Assembly (NCBI RefSeq): GCF_001042615.1
Contig: NZ_AP012327.1
Coordinates: 992,001 to 1,056,000, forward strand
Origin: Bifidobacterium catenulatum subsp. kashiwanohense JCM 15439 = DSM 21854
Lineage (GTDB): Bacteria > Actinomycetota > Actinomycetes > Actinomycetales > Bifidobacteriaceae
Length of the DNA stretch: 64,000 bases
Direction: 5' to 3'
The notes below the pieces were generated by a model. That model did no database searches and had not been told where the DNA came from. It saw only the letters and a list, made by a program, of their open reading frames with translations. Positions 47,484 through 61,097 of this stretch are shown one piece after another. The translations under genes and the position numbers were made by a program. Within the stretch, counting starts at the first letter, position 1; each line of letters opens with the position of its first letter.

Positions 47484-48830
47484 TCAGATCTGCGACGGAA
47501 TTTCAGCGTCGCTGTTTCCTTTACGACGATTGATCAGATTCGGCAGGTCGATCAGCAGCGCCTTGAGAATTACCACACAGAACGCTCCGACTAGAATCGA
47601 ATTGGAGAAGAACACGTGAGCGCCGCCCTCCAAGCCGCTCAACGCGCTCGGCAGCGCGATGCCCAACAGCAGGGACAATCCAATGACCGCCTGTGAATGG
47701 TCGTTCGACTCCACCTTGCGCAGCGTATTGAAGCCCGTGCTGATTAGGCTTGCCGCTGCCGGCAGGAAAATGCCGCCGATCACAGGGGACGGAATCAGCG
47801 ACAACACCGCGCCGGCCTTCGGAATGAAACCAAGAACCACAAATACCACGCCGGCAATGATCACCGGCACGCGAGTACGGGTCTTGCCCTCATCCGTGAC
47901 CTTGAGCAACGCGACATTCTGCGGATACGCGGTAGTGGTGAAACCGCCGATCAGCGAAGAGACCGCGGAACCGGCCGCTTCGCCCGCCAAACCATAGCGA
48001 ACCTGACGATCTTCAAGCTTGACGCCCTGAATCTCGCTGGCTGCCTGATATACGCCAAGCGCCTCCATAATCGCAACCATATACGCGATGAAGAACGGCA
48101 CGAACACCGCGGAGTCAAAATCAAAACCACCATACGGCATGATCTGAGGAAGACCGAACCAAGGCTTCGACGAGACAGCGGAAAAATCAGCCATGCCAAA
48201 CACCATCGAAAGCACAGTGCCGGCAGCCAGAGCAATCAGATAGGAAAGCGCCCTGACCATACCCTTGCCGAACTGCGAAAGCACCACCACGAGTGCGCAA
48301 GTCACGATAGACACGGCCAGCGTCTTCGGATTGGCGAAACCATCATCGCCGGGAGCGCCACCAAGAAACTCACTCAACGTGAAACTCGACAGCGAAACGC
48401 CAACCAGAAAAATAATCACGCCCGACACCATCGGCGCGAACAGAAAACGCATCTTCTCAATCACACGAGTCAGACACAACACCAGAAAAATCAGCGAACT
48501 GACAAAAATCGACGTGCCTGCGGCAGCCAACGAACCAGCAGTGCCCGCAGCGATCATCAACGCATCGAACGCGGCGGACGGCCCCTGTACAATCGGCAGA
48601 CGCACTAATCTCGTGGCCTGAATCAACGTGACCAAACCAGACACAATGAAAATGGCATTCACCATATTCGACGACAATGCCAACGGCAAACCAATGGCAC
48701 CAGCCACAAACACCGGGTCAAGCCACACATTGGACACCAACACATGTTGCAAACCCAGCAGAACATTCTTCGGAGTCAACTTCTTCGAACCCGAACCAAG
48801 CTGCTCAGGCACCTGCGACGCATCGGACAC
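47484..48830 (-). CDS. NCS2-family nucleobase-type permease
   Basis: Proton or cation symporter of the xanthine/uracil permease family. About 449 aa with 12-14 hydrophobic helices. Signature residues: QHVLVSNVWLDPV near residue 27, and VQGPSAAFDALMIAAG later. A GTG at 48830 (AGAAGGG upstream) is chosen; the ATG at 48851 has no site. A TPP riboswitch precedes it, so its cargo may be a thiamine precursor, not a purine. Confidence 0.85.
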   Translation of the reverse strand: MSDASQVPEQLGSGSKKLTPKNVLLGLQHVLVSNVWLDPVFVAGAIGLPLALSSNMVNAIFIVSGLVTLIQATRLVRLPIVQGPSAAFDALMIAAGTAGSLAAAGTSIFVSSLIFLVLCLTRVIEKMRFLFAPMVSGVIIFLVGVSLSSFTLSEFLGGAPGDDGFANPKTLAVSIVTCALVVVLSQFGKGMVRALSYLIALAAGTVLSMVFGMADFSAVSSKPWFGLPQIMPYGGFDFDSAVFVPFFIAYMVAIMEALGVYQAASEIQGVKLEDRQVRYGLAGEAAGSAVSSLIGGFTTTAYPQNVALLKVTDEGKTRTRVPVIIAGVVFVVLGFIPKAGAVLSLIPSPVIGGIFLPAAASLISTGFNTLRKVESNDHSQAVIGLSLLLGIALPSALSGLEGGAHVFFSNSILVGAFCVVILKALLIDLPNLINRRKGNSDAEIPSQI

Positions 48831-48910
48831 ACCAAATCCCTTCTCTTCCATAACACAGACGGCCGAACCCAGCCGTCGGCACAGAGGAGACGCGCACGCG
48901 CACCGTTCGT

Positions 48911-48999
48911 AACATTCCTACGCAGGCATTACCCTGTTCAGGTCATAAGGGTTCGGACAAACAGCCCATCTCAGCCACAAATCGGCTCCCCTGTACTCT
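48911..48999 (-). ncRNA. TPP riboswitch (THI element)
   Basis: On the minus strand the conserved blocks appear in order: CAGGGGAGCC, GGCTGAGATGGGC, CCGAACCCTTATGACCTGA and GGGTAATGCCTGCGTAGGAAT. These are the helix and TPP-pocket sequences of the thi-box. It ends about 60-80 nt before the permease. An imperfect hairpin with GACGGC/GCCGTC (about 48854-48880) sits between it and the start codon, where it could mask or release the ribosome-binding site. The gap from 49000 to 49090 shows nothing further. Confidence 0.93.
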
Positions 49000-49090
49000 T
49001 CGGACAACCACCAGCATAACGACACGCATCGATACCGGCAACCGCCACGAACCACCACACATCCTCCATATTTTCCCAAGAAAAACAGTC

Positions 49091-49117
49091 TTGACTTTTT
49101 TGGGTATTCGTTATATG
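49091..49117 (+). promoter_or_regulatory. Candidate gltB promoter
   Basis: TTGACT (49091-49096) and TATATG (49112-49117), spacing 15 bp, about 100 nt before the gltB start. Confidence 0.45.
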
Positions 49118-49216
49118 GACACATGAAACGTGTTTGATACAGGGGCGCGGTATTCTAAACCACGCATTAAAGAACCGCAAGACTTTTCTTGCCCAAAAAC
49201 ATTGAAGGTGGTTTCG

Positions 49217-53788
<4,572 letters not shown>

Positions 53789-53789
53789 C

Positions 53790-55337
53790 ATGGGAGATCC
53801 ACGTGGATTCCTGAAGGTCCGTACCCGTCGCGAACTGGCCGAACGCCCCGTCGAGGAGCGAATCAAGGATTGGTTCGACGTCCACGCCGAATCCGGCCTG
53901 CAACCTTGGACCACCGAGCAGGCGGCCCGATGCATGGATTGCGGCACGCCGTTCTGCATGAACGGCTGCCCGTTGGGCAACATCATTCCAGAATTCAACG
54001 ATCTGGTCCGCCAGGAGAAGTGGGAGGACGCGTACAACCGCCTGTCCGAGACGAACAACTTCCCTGAGGTCACCGGCCGCATCTGTCCTGCGCTGTGCGA
54101 GGCCGCCTGCGTGCTAGGCATCCACCAGCCGCCGACCATGATCAAGAACGACGAGTGCACGATCATCGACCAGGCATGGGAGCTTGACTACGTCAAGCCG
54201 TTGCCTCCACAGCGTCTGACCGACCAGACCGTCGCCGTGGTCGGCTCCGGCCCATCCGGTCTGGCATGCGCCCAGCAGCTTACCCGCGCCGGCCACACCG
54301 TGGTCGTATACGAGCGTGATGACGCCATCGGCGGTCTGATGCGCTACGGCATCCCGAACTTCAAACTCGACAAGCGACTCATCGACCGCCGTGTGGAACA
54401 GATGGAGGCCGAAGGCACCGTGTTCCGTACCGGCGTGGAGATCGGCAAAGACATCTCCTGGGATGACCTGCGCTCCCGCTACGATGCCGTGGTCGTCGCC
54501 ATCGGCTCCACCGTGCCACGCGACATGAAGATTCCGGGCCGCGAACTCAAAGGCATCCACTTCGCCATGGAGTTCCTGCCTGACGCGACCCGCCGCGTCT
54601 ACGGCGTTAAGCCAGTCAATGGCATCACCGCCGAAGGCAAGCACGTCGTGATCATCGGCGGCGGCGATACCGGATCCGACTGCTTGGGCACGTCCATCCG
54701 TCAAGGCGCCAAGGACGTCACCGTGCTGCAGATCATGCCGCAGGAACCAAGCGAACGCCCGTCCAACCAACCGTGGCCGACTTTCGCACGCCTGTACCAG
54801 AAGACCTCCTCCATGGAGGAAGGCTTCGAAACCCAGTGCGCCGAATACGTGTACAGTACGGATTCCGTGAACTTCGTCGGCACCGAAGAGGAACAGGCTA
54901 AGGTGAAGGTGGAACACTCCGCCGCCACCGAAGGCTTCGTGGCCGACGAGAACGGACATGTGACCGGCCTCAAGGTCGTGAACGTGGCACCCGGCGAAAA
55001 CGGCCCGTTCACCCGCCAGCCGGGCACTGAACGCGTGATCCCGGCCGACCTGGTGCTCATCTCCGTCGGCTTCCTGCATCCGGACACCAGCACGCTCGTG
55101 GACCAGCTGCCTGTCGACCTCGATGGGCGTGGCAATGTGGCACGCAACGACAAGTTCGCCACCAGCCAGGATGGCGTATTCGCCTGCGGCGACGCCGGAC
55201 GCGGCCAGAGCCTCGTGGTATGGGCCATCTCCGAGGGCCGCTCCTGCGCGGCTGCCGTGGATGAATATCTCACCGGTGCCACTGAACTGCCGGCCCCCAT
55301 CGTGGCTTCCAAAAGGCCGATGATGCTGCCGCGCTGA
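53790..55337 (+). CDS. gltD: Glutamate synthase small subunit
   Basis: Transfers electrons from NADPH through FAD and two [4Fe-4S] clusters to GltB. N-terminal cluster Cys are in RCMDCGTPFCMNGCPLG and GRICPALCEAACVLG. FAD-binding GSGPSGLACAQQLTRAGH lies near residue 150, and the NADPH loop IGGGDTGSDCLGTS near residue 288. 515 aa. Supplied by Pnt-generated NADPH and suf-made clusters. Confidence 0.96.
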   Translation: MGDPRGFLKVRTRRELAERPVEERIKDWFDVHAESGLQPWTTEQAARCMDCGTPFCMNGCPLGNIIPEFNDLVRQEKWEDAYNRLSETNNFPEVTGRICPALCEAACVLGIHQPPTMIKNDECTIIDQAWELDYVKPLPPQRLTDQTVAVVGSGPSGLACAQQLTRAGHTVVVYERDDAIGGLMRYGIPNFKLDKRLIDRRVEQMEAEGTVFRTGVEIGKDISWDDLRSRYDAVVVAIGSTVPRDMKIPGRELKGIHFAMEFLPDATRRVYGVKPVNGITAEGKHVVIIGGGDTGSDCLGTSIRQGAKDVTVLQIMPQEPSERPSNQPWPTFARLYQKTSSMEEGFETQCAEYVYSTDSVNFVGTEEEQAKVKVEHSAATEGFVADENGHVTGLKVVNVAPGENGPFTRQPGTERVIPADLVLISVGFLHPDTSTLVDQLPVDLDGRGNVARNDKFATSQDGVFACGDAGRGQSLVVWAISEGRSCAAAVDEYLTGATELPAPIVASKRPMMLPR

Positions 55338-55359
55338 TTCGACGGCGACACCAAGATTC

Positions 55360-55407
55360 AAGTGGCCTTCATCCGTATCCATCGGAATGCGGATGAAGGC
55401 CACTTTT
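55360..55407 (+). terminator. Terminator of gltBD
   Basis: AAGTGGCCTTCATCCG (55360-55375) pairs fully with CGGATGAAGGCCACTT (55390-55405), followed by TT. Confidence 0.93.
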
Positions 55408-55523
55408 CCTATGGGCAATGTTTTTCTTGAATCGATATGACTGAAGTGTGGAAAAACAGACGGCATACAGGTCCGGTATACGCTAAAGTAGCATGCAGCA
55501 ACACGTAACAAAGGAGTGCACCA

Positions 55524-55985
55524 ATGCCAAATCGCGCCGAACGACGTGCCCAAGCCAAACAGAACCGCAGGGGAGTGCCCCAACAGTACGACCAGACCAG
55601 AGGCCGTAGCCGTTCCGGCATGCTTGACGAATACCAGCTTCAAGAGAAGTCCCGTCGCCTGCAGGACGGCACCGACGGTCCATGGAAACCGACCGGCGGC
55701 AGCGTCGTGGAAAACGAAAGCCTGCTGACCACCAATCCGGATTACACAAATCCGAAGATGTTCAAAGCGCCGCATTCCATGCGCCAGTGGTTCCGCGTGG
55801 CCAGCTGGGCGCTGATCGCATTGTCCGCAATCGCATTCCTTGTAGTCATGTGGCTGCCATCGCATCCGATGTGGCTCATCGCAACCGTTTCCATTGTCTT
55901 TGCGGTCGGTGTGCTTAGCCTGTTCTTCACGGCGGGTAACCCGAAGCATAATCCGAACCTCGATCAGAATGGTACGGCCGTCTGA
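55524..55985 (+). CDS. Small membrane protein of unknown function
   Basis: 153 aa. The first ~95 residues are polar and basic (PNRAERRAQAKQNRRG start), and two hydrophobic helices lie near residues 96-115 and 118-138. No known domain recognised. AAAGGAG lies 7 nt before the ATG. A lone gene between two strong terminators. Likely a bifidobacterial membrane protein with a cytoplasmic head. Confidence 0.8.
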   Translation: MPNRAERRAQAKQNRRGVPQQYDQTRGRSRSGMLDEYQLQEKSRRLQDGTDGPWKPTGGSVVENESLLTTNPDYTNPKMFKAPHSMRQWFRVASWALIALSAIAFLVVMWLPSHPMWLIATVSIVFAVGVLSLFFTAGNPKHNPNLDQNGTAV

Positions 55986-56003
55986 TAGTAAGGCGATGAA
56001 CAT

Positions 56004-56045
56004 AAAGCGGGGCTGCATCTTTCCATCGGATGCAGCCCCGCTTTT
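56004..56045 (+). terminator. Terminator of the small membrane protein gene
   Basis: AAAGCGGGGCTGCATC (56004-56019) pairs with GATGCAGCCCCGCTTT (56029-56044), 9-nt loop, then T. The AT-rich island begins right after it. Confidence 0.93.
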
Positions 56046-56047
56046 AC

Positions 56048-56266
56048 ATGCGAGTCACAAATGATAGTACTATTCGTTCTTGGTTTACAGGAAGTGGTAC
56101 GAATATTTCCTTGCAGTACTTAGAACGACGTATCATTACAGAATGGCTTCCTTTTTCTGGTTTTGAATATGGAAATGCACTGGATATAATACATTACATG
56201 CAGGCTAATCTAAATAATGCAGAAAATGAATATTGGCTATCAATACAGCCTAAAAAGGAGGAATAA
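56048..56266 (+). pseudogene. 5'-truncated AraC/GyrI-type effector-binding domain
   Basis: The frame carries LQYLERRIITEWLPFSGFEYG then a tail ending NEYWLSIQPKKEE. The RIxTEWLPxSGxE motif and the terminal YWLSIQPK strand are typical of GyrI-like ligand domains at the C-terminus of AraC-type regulators. The DNA-binding part is missing; the in-frame ATG at 56030 lies inside a terminator and is incidental. Confidence 0.6.
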
Positions 56267-56267
56267 T

Positions 56268-56666
56268 ATGGCGATTTCTAACATCAAAGCAACTTTTCCA
56301 ACAACCATTGAAAATGTATGGGCAATAGTAACTTCTCTTACTGATTATTCATGGCGCAGCGACATTGACAAAATAGAGGTCGTTAATGATACTACGTTCA
56401 TAGAATATTCTAAAACAGGTATTGCTACCACATTTACAATAACCGTATGTAAGCCGCTTGAACGGTGGGAATTTGATATGGAAAATAAAAACATGAAAGG
56501 ACACTGGGTAGGAATATTCAAGCCTAAAAATGGATATGTAGAAATTGATTTTACAGAAAATGTTTCTGCAAAAAAGTTTTTATTAAAGCCCTTTGTCAAG
56601 ACCTACTTGAAAAAGCAGCAATCAACTTATGTGCGTGATTTAGGAAAAGCATTAGCAGATGAATAG
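56268..56666 (+). CDS. SRPBCC family protein
   Basis: 132-aa START/polyketide-cyclase-like domain: ISNIKATFPTTIENVWAIVT start, then GHWVGIFKPKNGYVEIDF in the middle. The frame is intact with AAGGAGG 5 nt before the ATG. Function unknown; the neighbouring AlkD remnant overlaps its stop (ATGA). Likely acquired from a low-GC bacterium. Confidence 0.8.
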   Translation: MAISNIKATFPTTIENVWAIVTSLTDYSWRSDIDKIEVVNDTTFIEYSKTGIATTFTITVCKPLERWEFDMENKNMKGHWVGIFKPKNGYVEIDFTENVSAKKFLLKPFVKTYLKKQQSTYVRDLGKALADE

Positions 56667-56930
56667 CATTGAAATTGTTGAATACCTAAAAGCAGAGGCT
56701 TCCGAGAAATATAAAACCAATATTGTGAAAATGGGTATTCCCACAGAAAATTGTATTGATGTATCTACTGCTATATTGAGAAAGTTATAAAAAAGGACTT
56801 GAAAAATCAAACAAATTAGCTTTTGGGTTGTAGAATACTCATTATCACGAAGCGAGGCTGCTTTCAGTATTCCTATTCAATTCTAAGACACTCACTTTTA
56901 GTGATATTTCAGAAAAGATGCAGAACTTTG
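56659..56930 (+). pseudogene. Decayed AlkD-like DNA alkylation repair gene
   Basis: The first frame, MNSIEIVEYLKAEASEKYKT then NIVKMGIPTENCIDVSTAIL, matches the AlkD-like N-terminus and stops at TAA (56788-56790). In another frame the family continues, LEKSNKLAFGL, then a TAG where Trp is expected, then NTHYHEARLLSVFLFNSKTL. So at least one frameshift and one nonsense change, and the 3' half is gone. Confidence 0.8.
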
Positions 56931-57021
56931 TGACACGAACGAAACAATCAGGCGTTTCCTTGGAAATTTGCCTTACAGTAGTGGTGGAACAACTGCCTGA
57001 CTCGAAGAGGAGAGCACAAAT

Positions 57022-58278
57022 ATGAAGGTTGAGATTCTTTCCCGTGAATATCCGCCCAAAGTGTACGGCGGCGCAGGCGTGCACGCGGAGGAGCTTTCCA
57101 AAGTTCTGGCGGAACGCGTGGATGTGACGGTCCGTGCGTTTGATGGACCGCGTGCCGAGGATGAGATCCCCAAGATTCCGGGTGACGATCCTAAAGGGTC
57201 GCTTAAGGTCATCGGGTACGACGTTCCCAGGGAACTCCAAGAGGCGAATGGCGCGTTGAAAACATTCGGCGTCGACTTGCAGATCGCCAACGACGTGGAC
57301 GCCGACATCATCCACGCCCACACATGGTACGTGTGCCTAGCCGGCTACCTCGCCAAGATGCTGCACGGAACGCCGCTGGTCATCACCGCGCATTCCCTCG
57401 AACCGTTCCGCCCATGGAAGCGTGAGCAGTTGGGCGGCGGCTACGACCTGAGCTCGTGGGCTGAACGTGACGCATACGAGCACGCCGACCGCGTCATCGC
57501 CGTATCCGCCGGCATGCGCGAGGACATCCTGTCCGCATATCCGAATCTTGATCCCGACAAGGTGGTCGTGGTGCACAACGGCATCACCATGAGCCAGTTC
57601 GAAACTCCGGCTGACGACGATCCGGGCTGGAAGGTGTTCGAACGTTACAACATCGACCGTAATAAGCCCACACTCCTGTTCGTCGGTCGCATCACTAGAC
57701 AGAAGGGTTTGCCGTACCTGCTGCAGGCGTTGCATTTCGTCGATCCGGGCATCCAGGTCGTGCTGTGCGCCGGCGCACCCGACACTCCGGAAATCATGAA
57801 CGAGGTCAAAACCGCGTTCGCCAAGCTTGATGAGGAGCGCGGCAACATCATCTGGATCGAAGAGATGCTGCCGAAGCCGGAACTTAACGCGCTCGAACAC
57901 GGTTGCGACGCGTTCATCTGCCCGTCCATCTACGAGCCGCTCGGCATCGTGAACCTTGAAGCCATGGCCTGCGGTCTGCCCGTGGTGGCCTCCGCGACCG
58001 GCGGTATTCCCGAAGTCGTCGTCGACGGTGAAACCGGTTACCTCGTGCCCGTCGACCAGTTGCACGACGGTACTGGTACCCCGACCAGTCCGGACAAGTT
58101 CGTGCACGATATGGCCGACGCCATCAACCGCATCATGGCCGACCCTGAAAAGGCGAAGCAGATGGGTCAGGCCGGATACGAACGCGCACGCGACAACTTC
58201 AGCTGGGAGTCGATCGCCGACAAGACCGTCAAGGTTTATGAGAACGTGCTTGCTGAGCAGAGCAAAGCCGCCGAATAG
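57022..58278 (+). CDS. glgA: Glycogen synthase (actinobacterial GlgA, GT4 type)
   Basis: Glycosyltransferase of the actinobacterial GlgA group. The start MKVEILSREYPPKVYGGAGVHAEEL holds the sugar-nucleotide-binding glycines; the C-terminal half has LFVGRITRQKGLPYLL and ICPSIYEPLGIVNLEAMACGLPVVA, the conserved E-x7-E region. 418 aa. In mycobacteria close relatives are now placed as maltose-1-phosphate synthases (GlgM), so the acceptor here is not certain. GAGGAGAG precedes the ATG. The AT-rich island is just upstream. Confidence 0.9.
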   Translation: MKVEILSREYPPKVYGGAGVHAEELSKVLAERVDVTVRAFDGPRAEDEIPKIPGDDPKGSLKVIGYDVPRELQEANGALKTFGVDLQIANDVDADIIHAHTWYVCLAGYLAKMLHGTPLVITAHSLEPFRPWKREQLGGGYDLSSWAERDAYEHADRVIAVSAGMREDILSAYPNLDPDKVVVVHNGITMSQFETPADDDPGWKVFERYNIDRNKPTLLFVGRITRQKGLPYLLQALHFVDPGIQVVLCAGAPDTPEIMNEVKTAFAKLDEERGNIIWIEEMLPKPELNALEHGCDAFICPSIYEPLGIVNLEAMACGLPVVASATGGIPEVVVDGETGYLVPVDQLHDGTGTPTSPDKFVHDMADAINRIMADPEKAKQMGQAGYERARDNFSWESIADKTVKVYENVLAEQSKAAE

Positions 58279-58304
58279 CCCGTTCTCTACGTAGACGATA
58301 CGTG

Positions 58305-58346
58305 AACGCCTTCCTCCGGACGCATTATTCTGGCGGAAGGCGTTTT
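58305..58346 (+). terminator. Terminator of glgA
   Basis: AACGCCTTCC (58305-58314) pairs with GGAAGGCGTT (58335-58344), then TT; the loop can extend the stem further with CCGG. Confidence 0.85.
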
Positions 58347-58382
58347 CATGACTGCAATCTGAACAATGGCAGGGGAGGAAGA

Positions 58383-59234
58383 ATGTCGGAAAAGAACATC
58401 GCGCTGAAACTCACTGACGTGGAATTCCGTCGTCGTAAGCGCGTGATTCTCACTAAGGTCAATTTGGAAATCAACAAAGGTGAGAAATGGGTGCTGTTCG
58501 GTCCTAACGGCATCGGCAAATCAAGCCTGGTTCAGATGATGAGTACCAGAGGCTTCCCGTCGGAAGGTACCGTCGACATTCTTGGCAACCGTCTCGGGAA
58601 AGTGGACGTGTTCTCCTACCGTAACCGCATCGGTTTGAGCTCCGCGGAACTGAGCCGTGCATTCCCGTCTCAGGAAGATCCGCTCGACGCCATCGTGACC
58701 GCATTGACCGCGACCACCGGCCGTTGGCGCGACACTTACACCGACGAAGATTATGCCAAGGCGCGCTCCCTGATGCGCGAATTCGGCATCGAATACCTCG
58801 AAGGCAAGATGATGTTCAAGCTTTCGGAAGGCGAACGTACGCGCGTGCTGATCTGCCGTGCGCTGATGGCCGATCCGGATTTGCTGATTCTGGACGAACC
58901 GACCACAGGACTCGACCTGGGTGGTCGTGAGATCGCGCTTCGTGCGTTGAGCAGGGTCGGTGCCGAACAATCAGACCGTGCCGTGGTATTGGTGACGCAT
59001 CGTCTTGAGGAGATTCCGCAGGGATTCGACCATGTGGCGATCATGGGTAGAATCACCGGCAACGAAGCCGATGCTTATGCCGACAATGTGGCAGGCAACG
59101 ATCCGGCCCCCGGAACCATCGTGTACACGGGCGACTTGGAACATGGCTTCACGTCCGCGCGCTTAAGCGAGGTGTTCGGCCTGAAGCTCGAGGTGACACA
59201 CATGAACGGGCGCTGGAACGCGTACGCGCTGTAA
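58383..59234 (+). CDS. Single-domain ABC transporter ATPase
   Basis: Cytoplasmic ABC ATPase of 283 aa with no membrane partner nearby. Walker A GPNGIGKSS near residue 40, signature LSEGERTRV near residue 150, Walker B LLILDEPTTGLDLGG near residue 170. The ModF/YlmA-like layout with a dedicated C-terminal tail is typical. AGGGGAGGAAG precedes the ATG. The partner and cargo are unknown. Confidence 0.9.
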   Translation: MSEKNIALKLTDVEFRRRKRVILTKVNLEINKGEKWVLFGPNGIGKSSLVQMMSTRGFPSEGTVDILGNRLGKVDVFSYRNRIGLSSAELSRAFPSQEDPLDAIVTALTATTGRWRDTYTDEDYAKARSLMREFGIEYLEGKMMFKLSEGERTRVLICRALMADPDLLILDEPTTGLDLGGREIALRALSRVGAEQSDRAVVLVTHRLEEIPQGFDHVAIMGRITGNEADAYADNVAGNDPAPGTIVYTGDLEHGFTSARLSEVFGLKLEVTHMNGRWNAYAL

Positions 59235-59344
59235 CTGGCGCTTTGCATGGCGGAACATGCTGTAGCATGAATAGCGCCAGACAGGCGGGTCTTGACCGTG
59301 CTGTCGCAATGATGGAATCCATGTTTGCAATGAAGGAGCGATTG

Positions 59345-60400
59345 ATGCGTCGAGGACCGTTGACGACGGGCGAGAAAGTGCAGTTCACGGATCGCAGATC
59401 CAATAAGATCACCGACCAGCTGGTGTCTGGTGGCGTGACGCAGACCTCGCATGGCATCATTCTGCACGACGACGTGATTGGGCAGCTGGAGGGATCCGTG
59501 GTGGTTACGGTGAGCGCCAAACGCGAGACCCAGATCAACCAGGACCATCCGGAACGCGACGCCAACAAGCCTTGGAAGGGTACGCGCGCCATCGGTGGAT
59601 GGCAGTTCGCGGTAATGCGTCCGAGGCTGGCCGACTATGTACTGTCGATGCCTCGAGGCGCGCAGATCATGTATCCGAAGGACATTGCCCAGGTAATTCA
59701 GTTGGGCGACATCCGTTCCGGCATGAACGTGCTGGAATCCGGAGCCGGATCTGGCGCCATGAGCATCAACCTGCTGGACGCGGTGAGTGAGTCCGGCCGG
59801 CTGACCACCATCGAGATGCGGTCGGAATTCGCCCGCGTGGCCGAAGCGAACGCCACGGTCTATTTCGGAGGCCGCCCTGCTTGGTGGGATTTGAAAACTG
59901 GAGATTTCGACTCGGTGGCGGCCACGTTGCCGGAGCATTCCTTCGACCGCATCATGCTTGACATGCTCGACCCTTGGAACCGGCTTGAACAGGCGTATCG
60001 AGTGATCGCCCCCGGAGGCGTGCTTGTGGCGTACGTGACCACCACCACGCAGCTGAGTCGTATGGCGGAGGCGTTGCGCGAAGCCGGCTGCTGGACGGAA
60101 CCGGACATCCAGGAAACGCTGGAACGTGACTGGAAGGCGCAGGGTTTGGCGATCCGCCCCGACCATCAGATGATCGGGCACACCGGTTTCCTCATGGTAT
60201 CCCGTGCGATGGCTCCGGGATTCCAGGCGTTGCGCAAACGCGACCGCGCCACGAAAGACACGACCACGGATATCGATTCCCTGAGTGCTGAAGAACGTGC
60301 CGAACAGCTCGAAGACCTTGAATTACGTGATATTTCCGACCGTAAACTGCGCAAAGTGCTGCGCGATCTTGACGCTCAGGTCGAGGCTATCGGCGATTGA
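59345..60400 (+). CDS. trmI: tRNA (adenine-58-N1)-methyltransferase TrmI
   Basis: Forms m1A58 in the T-loop of tRNA. PRGAQIMYPKDIAQVIQLGDI and NVLESGAGSGAMSINLL (SAM-binding glycines) are the signatures, with LDMLDPWNRLEQA near residue 205. The start at MRRGPLTTG follows AAGGAG by 7 nt; upstream in-frame residues are not family-like. 351 aa with a Lys/Glu-rich tail of about 60 residues. Confidence 0.94.
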   Translation: MRRGPLTTGEKVQFTDRRSNKITDQLVSGGVTQTSHGIILHDDVIGQLEGSVVVTVSAKRETQINQDHPERDANKPWKGTRAIGGWQFAVMRPRLADYVLSMPRGAQIMYPKDIAQVIQLGDIRSGMNVLESGAGSGAMSINLLDAVSESGRLTTIEMRSEFARVAEANATVYFGGRPAWWDLKTGDFDSVAATLPEHSFDRIMLDMLDPWNRLEQAYRVIAPGGVLVAYVTTTTQLSRMAEALREAGCWTEPDIQETLERDWKAQGLAIRPDHQMIGHTGFLMVSRAMAPGFQALRKRDRATKDTTTDIDSLSAEERAEQLEDLELRDISDRKLRKVLRDLDAQVEAIGD

Positions 60401-60488
60401 TACGGTGTTTCTTGCAGTTGTTCTGAGACAATAGTTATGTGCGTTGCGTTGACGCGCACCAGATCGTTAAGGATTGGAGCATTCGTCC

Positions 60489-61046
60489 ATGGGAACGAGC
60501 CTCAAGAAGGTTGCGAAGAAAGCCAGGGATTACAAATACGTGCTGCTGGTGATGCGCCACGCCAAGACCGAACCGTTCGGTGACGGCGGCGACGTTGGGC
60601 GCGAACTGACCGACAAGGGACGCAAGCAGGCGAAGGCCGTCGCCAAAGGCTTGGCCGCGCACAAAATGGTGCCGACACGTATCGCTTGCTCCAGCGCCAC
60701 TAGAGCAAGGCAGACATGCGACCGCATGCTCAAGGTATTTGGCGACGATCCGAAGGTCGACTATCGCCAGAGTCTGTATGAGGGTGGGGTGCAGTCCGTG
60801 TTCGACGAGCTTGCCCAGACCAAGGAAAAGCATCGCGAATTGTTGGTGCTCGGCCATGAGCCCACCGTGTCGATCGCATGCCAGTGGCTGGCGAGCTCCG
60901 AATCGGATGCGACGCTGCTCGACTTGCTGAATCTGGGCATGTCGCCGGCTTCGCTCGCCGTGTTCGGATCGAACGAGCCATTCAACCAATGGCAGCTGCA
61001 CAGTGGCGAACTCATCGCATTGCTGACGGCCAAGGATTTTGAATAA
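60489..61046 (+). CDS. Histidine phosphatase (SixA-like)
   Basis: Phosphohistidine phosphatase fold, 185 aa. The RHA motif lies in VLLVMRHAKTEPF near residue 25, and LVLGHEPTVS holds the second catalytic His. SixA-like; the target is unknown. Start ATG at 60489 with GGAG upstream; TTG at 60474 in frame is less likely. Confidence 0.88.
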   Translation: MGTSLKKVAKKARDYKYVLLVMRHAKTEPFGDGGDVGRELTDKGRKQAKAVAKGLAAHKMVPTRIACSSATRARQTCDRMLKVFGDDPKVDYRQSLYEGGVQSVFDELAQTKEKHRELLVLGHEPTVSIACQWLASSESDATLLDLLNLGMSPASLAVFGSNEPFNQWQLHSGELIALLTAKDFE

Positions 61047-61097
61047 TTCCTTTGCAATCGTCATGATGTTGAGAGGCATGAAACGTTGTTGCGCCAA

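Larger units (their letters stand above)
56046..56930 (+). mobile_element. AT-rich decayed foreign island
   Basis: About 885 bp of markedly AT-rich sequence with Firmicutes-like codon use (AAA, GAA, ATA, TTT rich) between the terminator and the glgA leader. It holds an AraC/GyrI tail, an SRPBCC gene and an AlkD remnant, all on plus. No transposase, integrase or terminal repeats were seen; the right boundary is approximate. Confidence 0.7.

Noticed and set aside
56030..56047. ATG at 56030 as a true start for the island's first frame
   Set aside because: It lies inside the right arm of a perfect terminator and gives residues unrelated to the GyrI domain.
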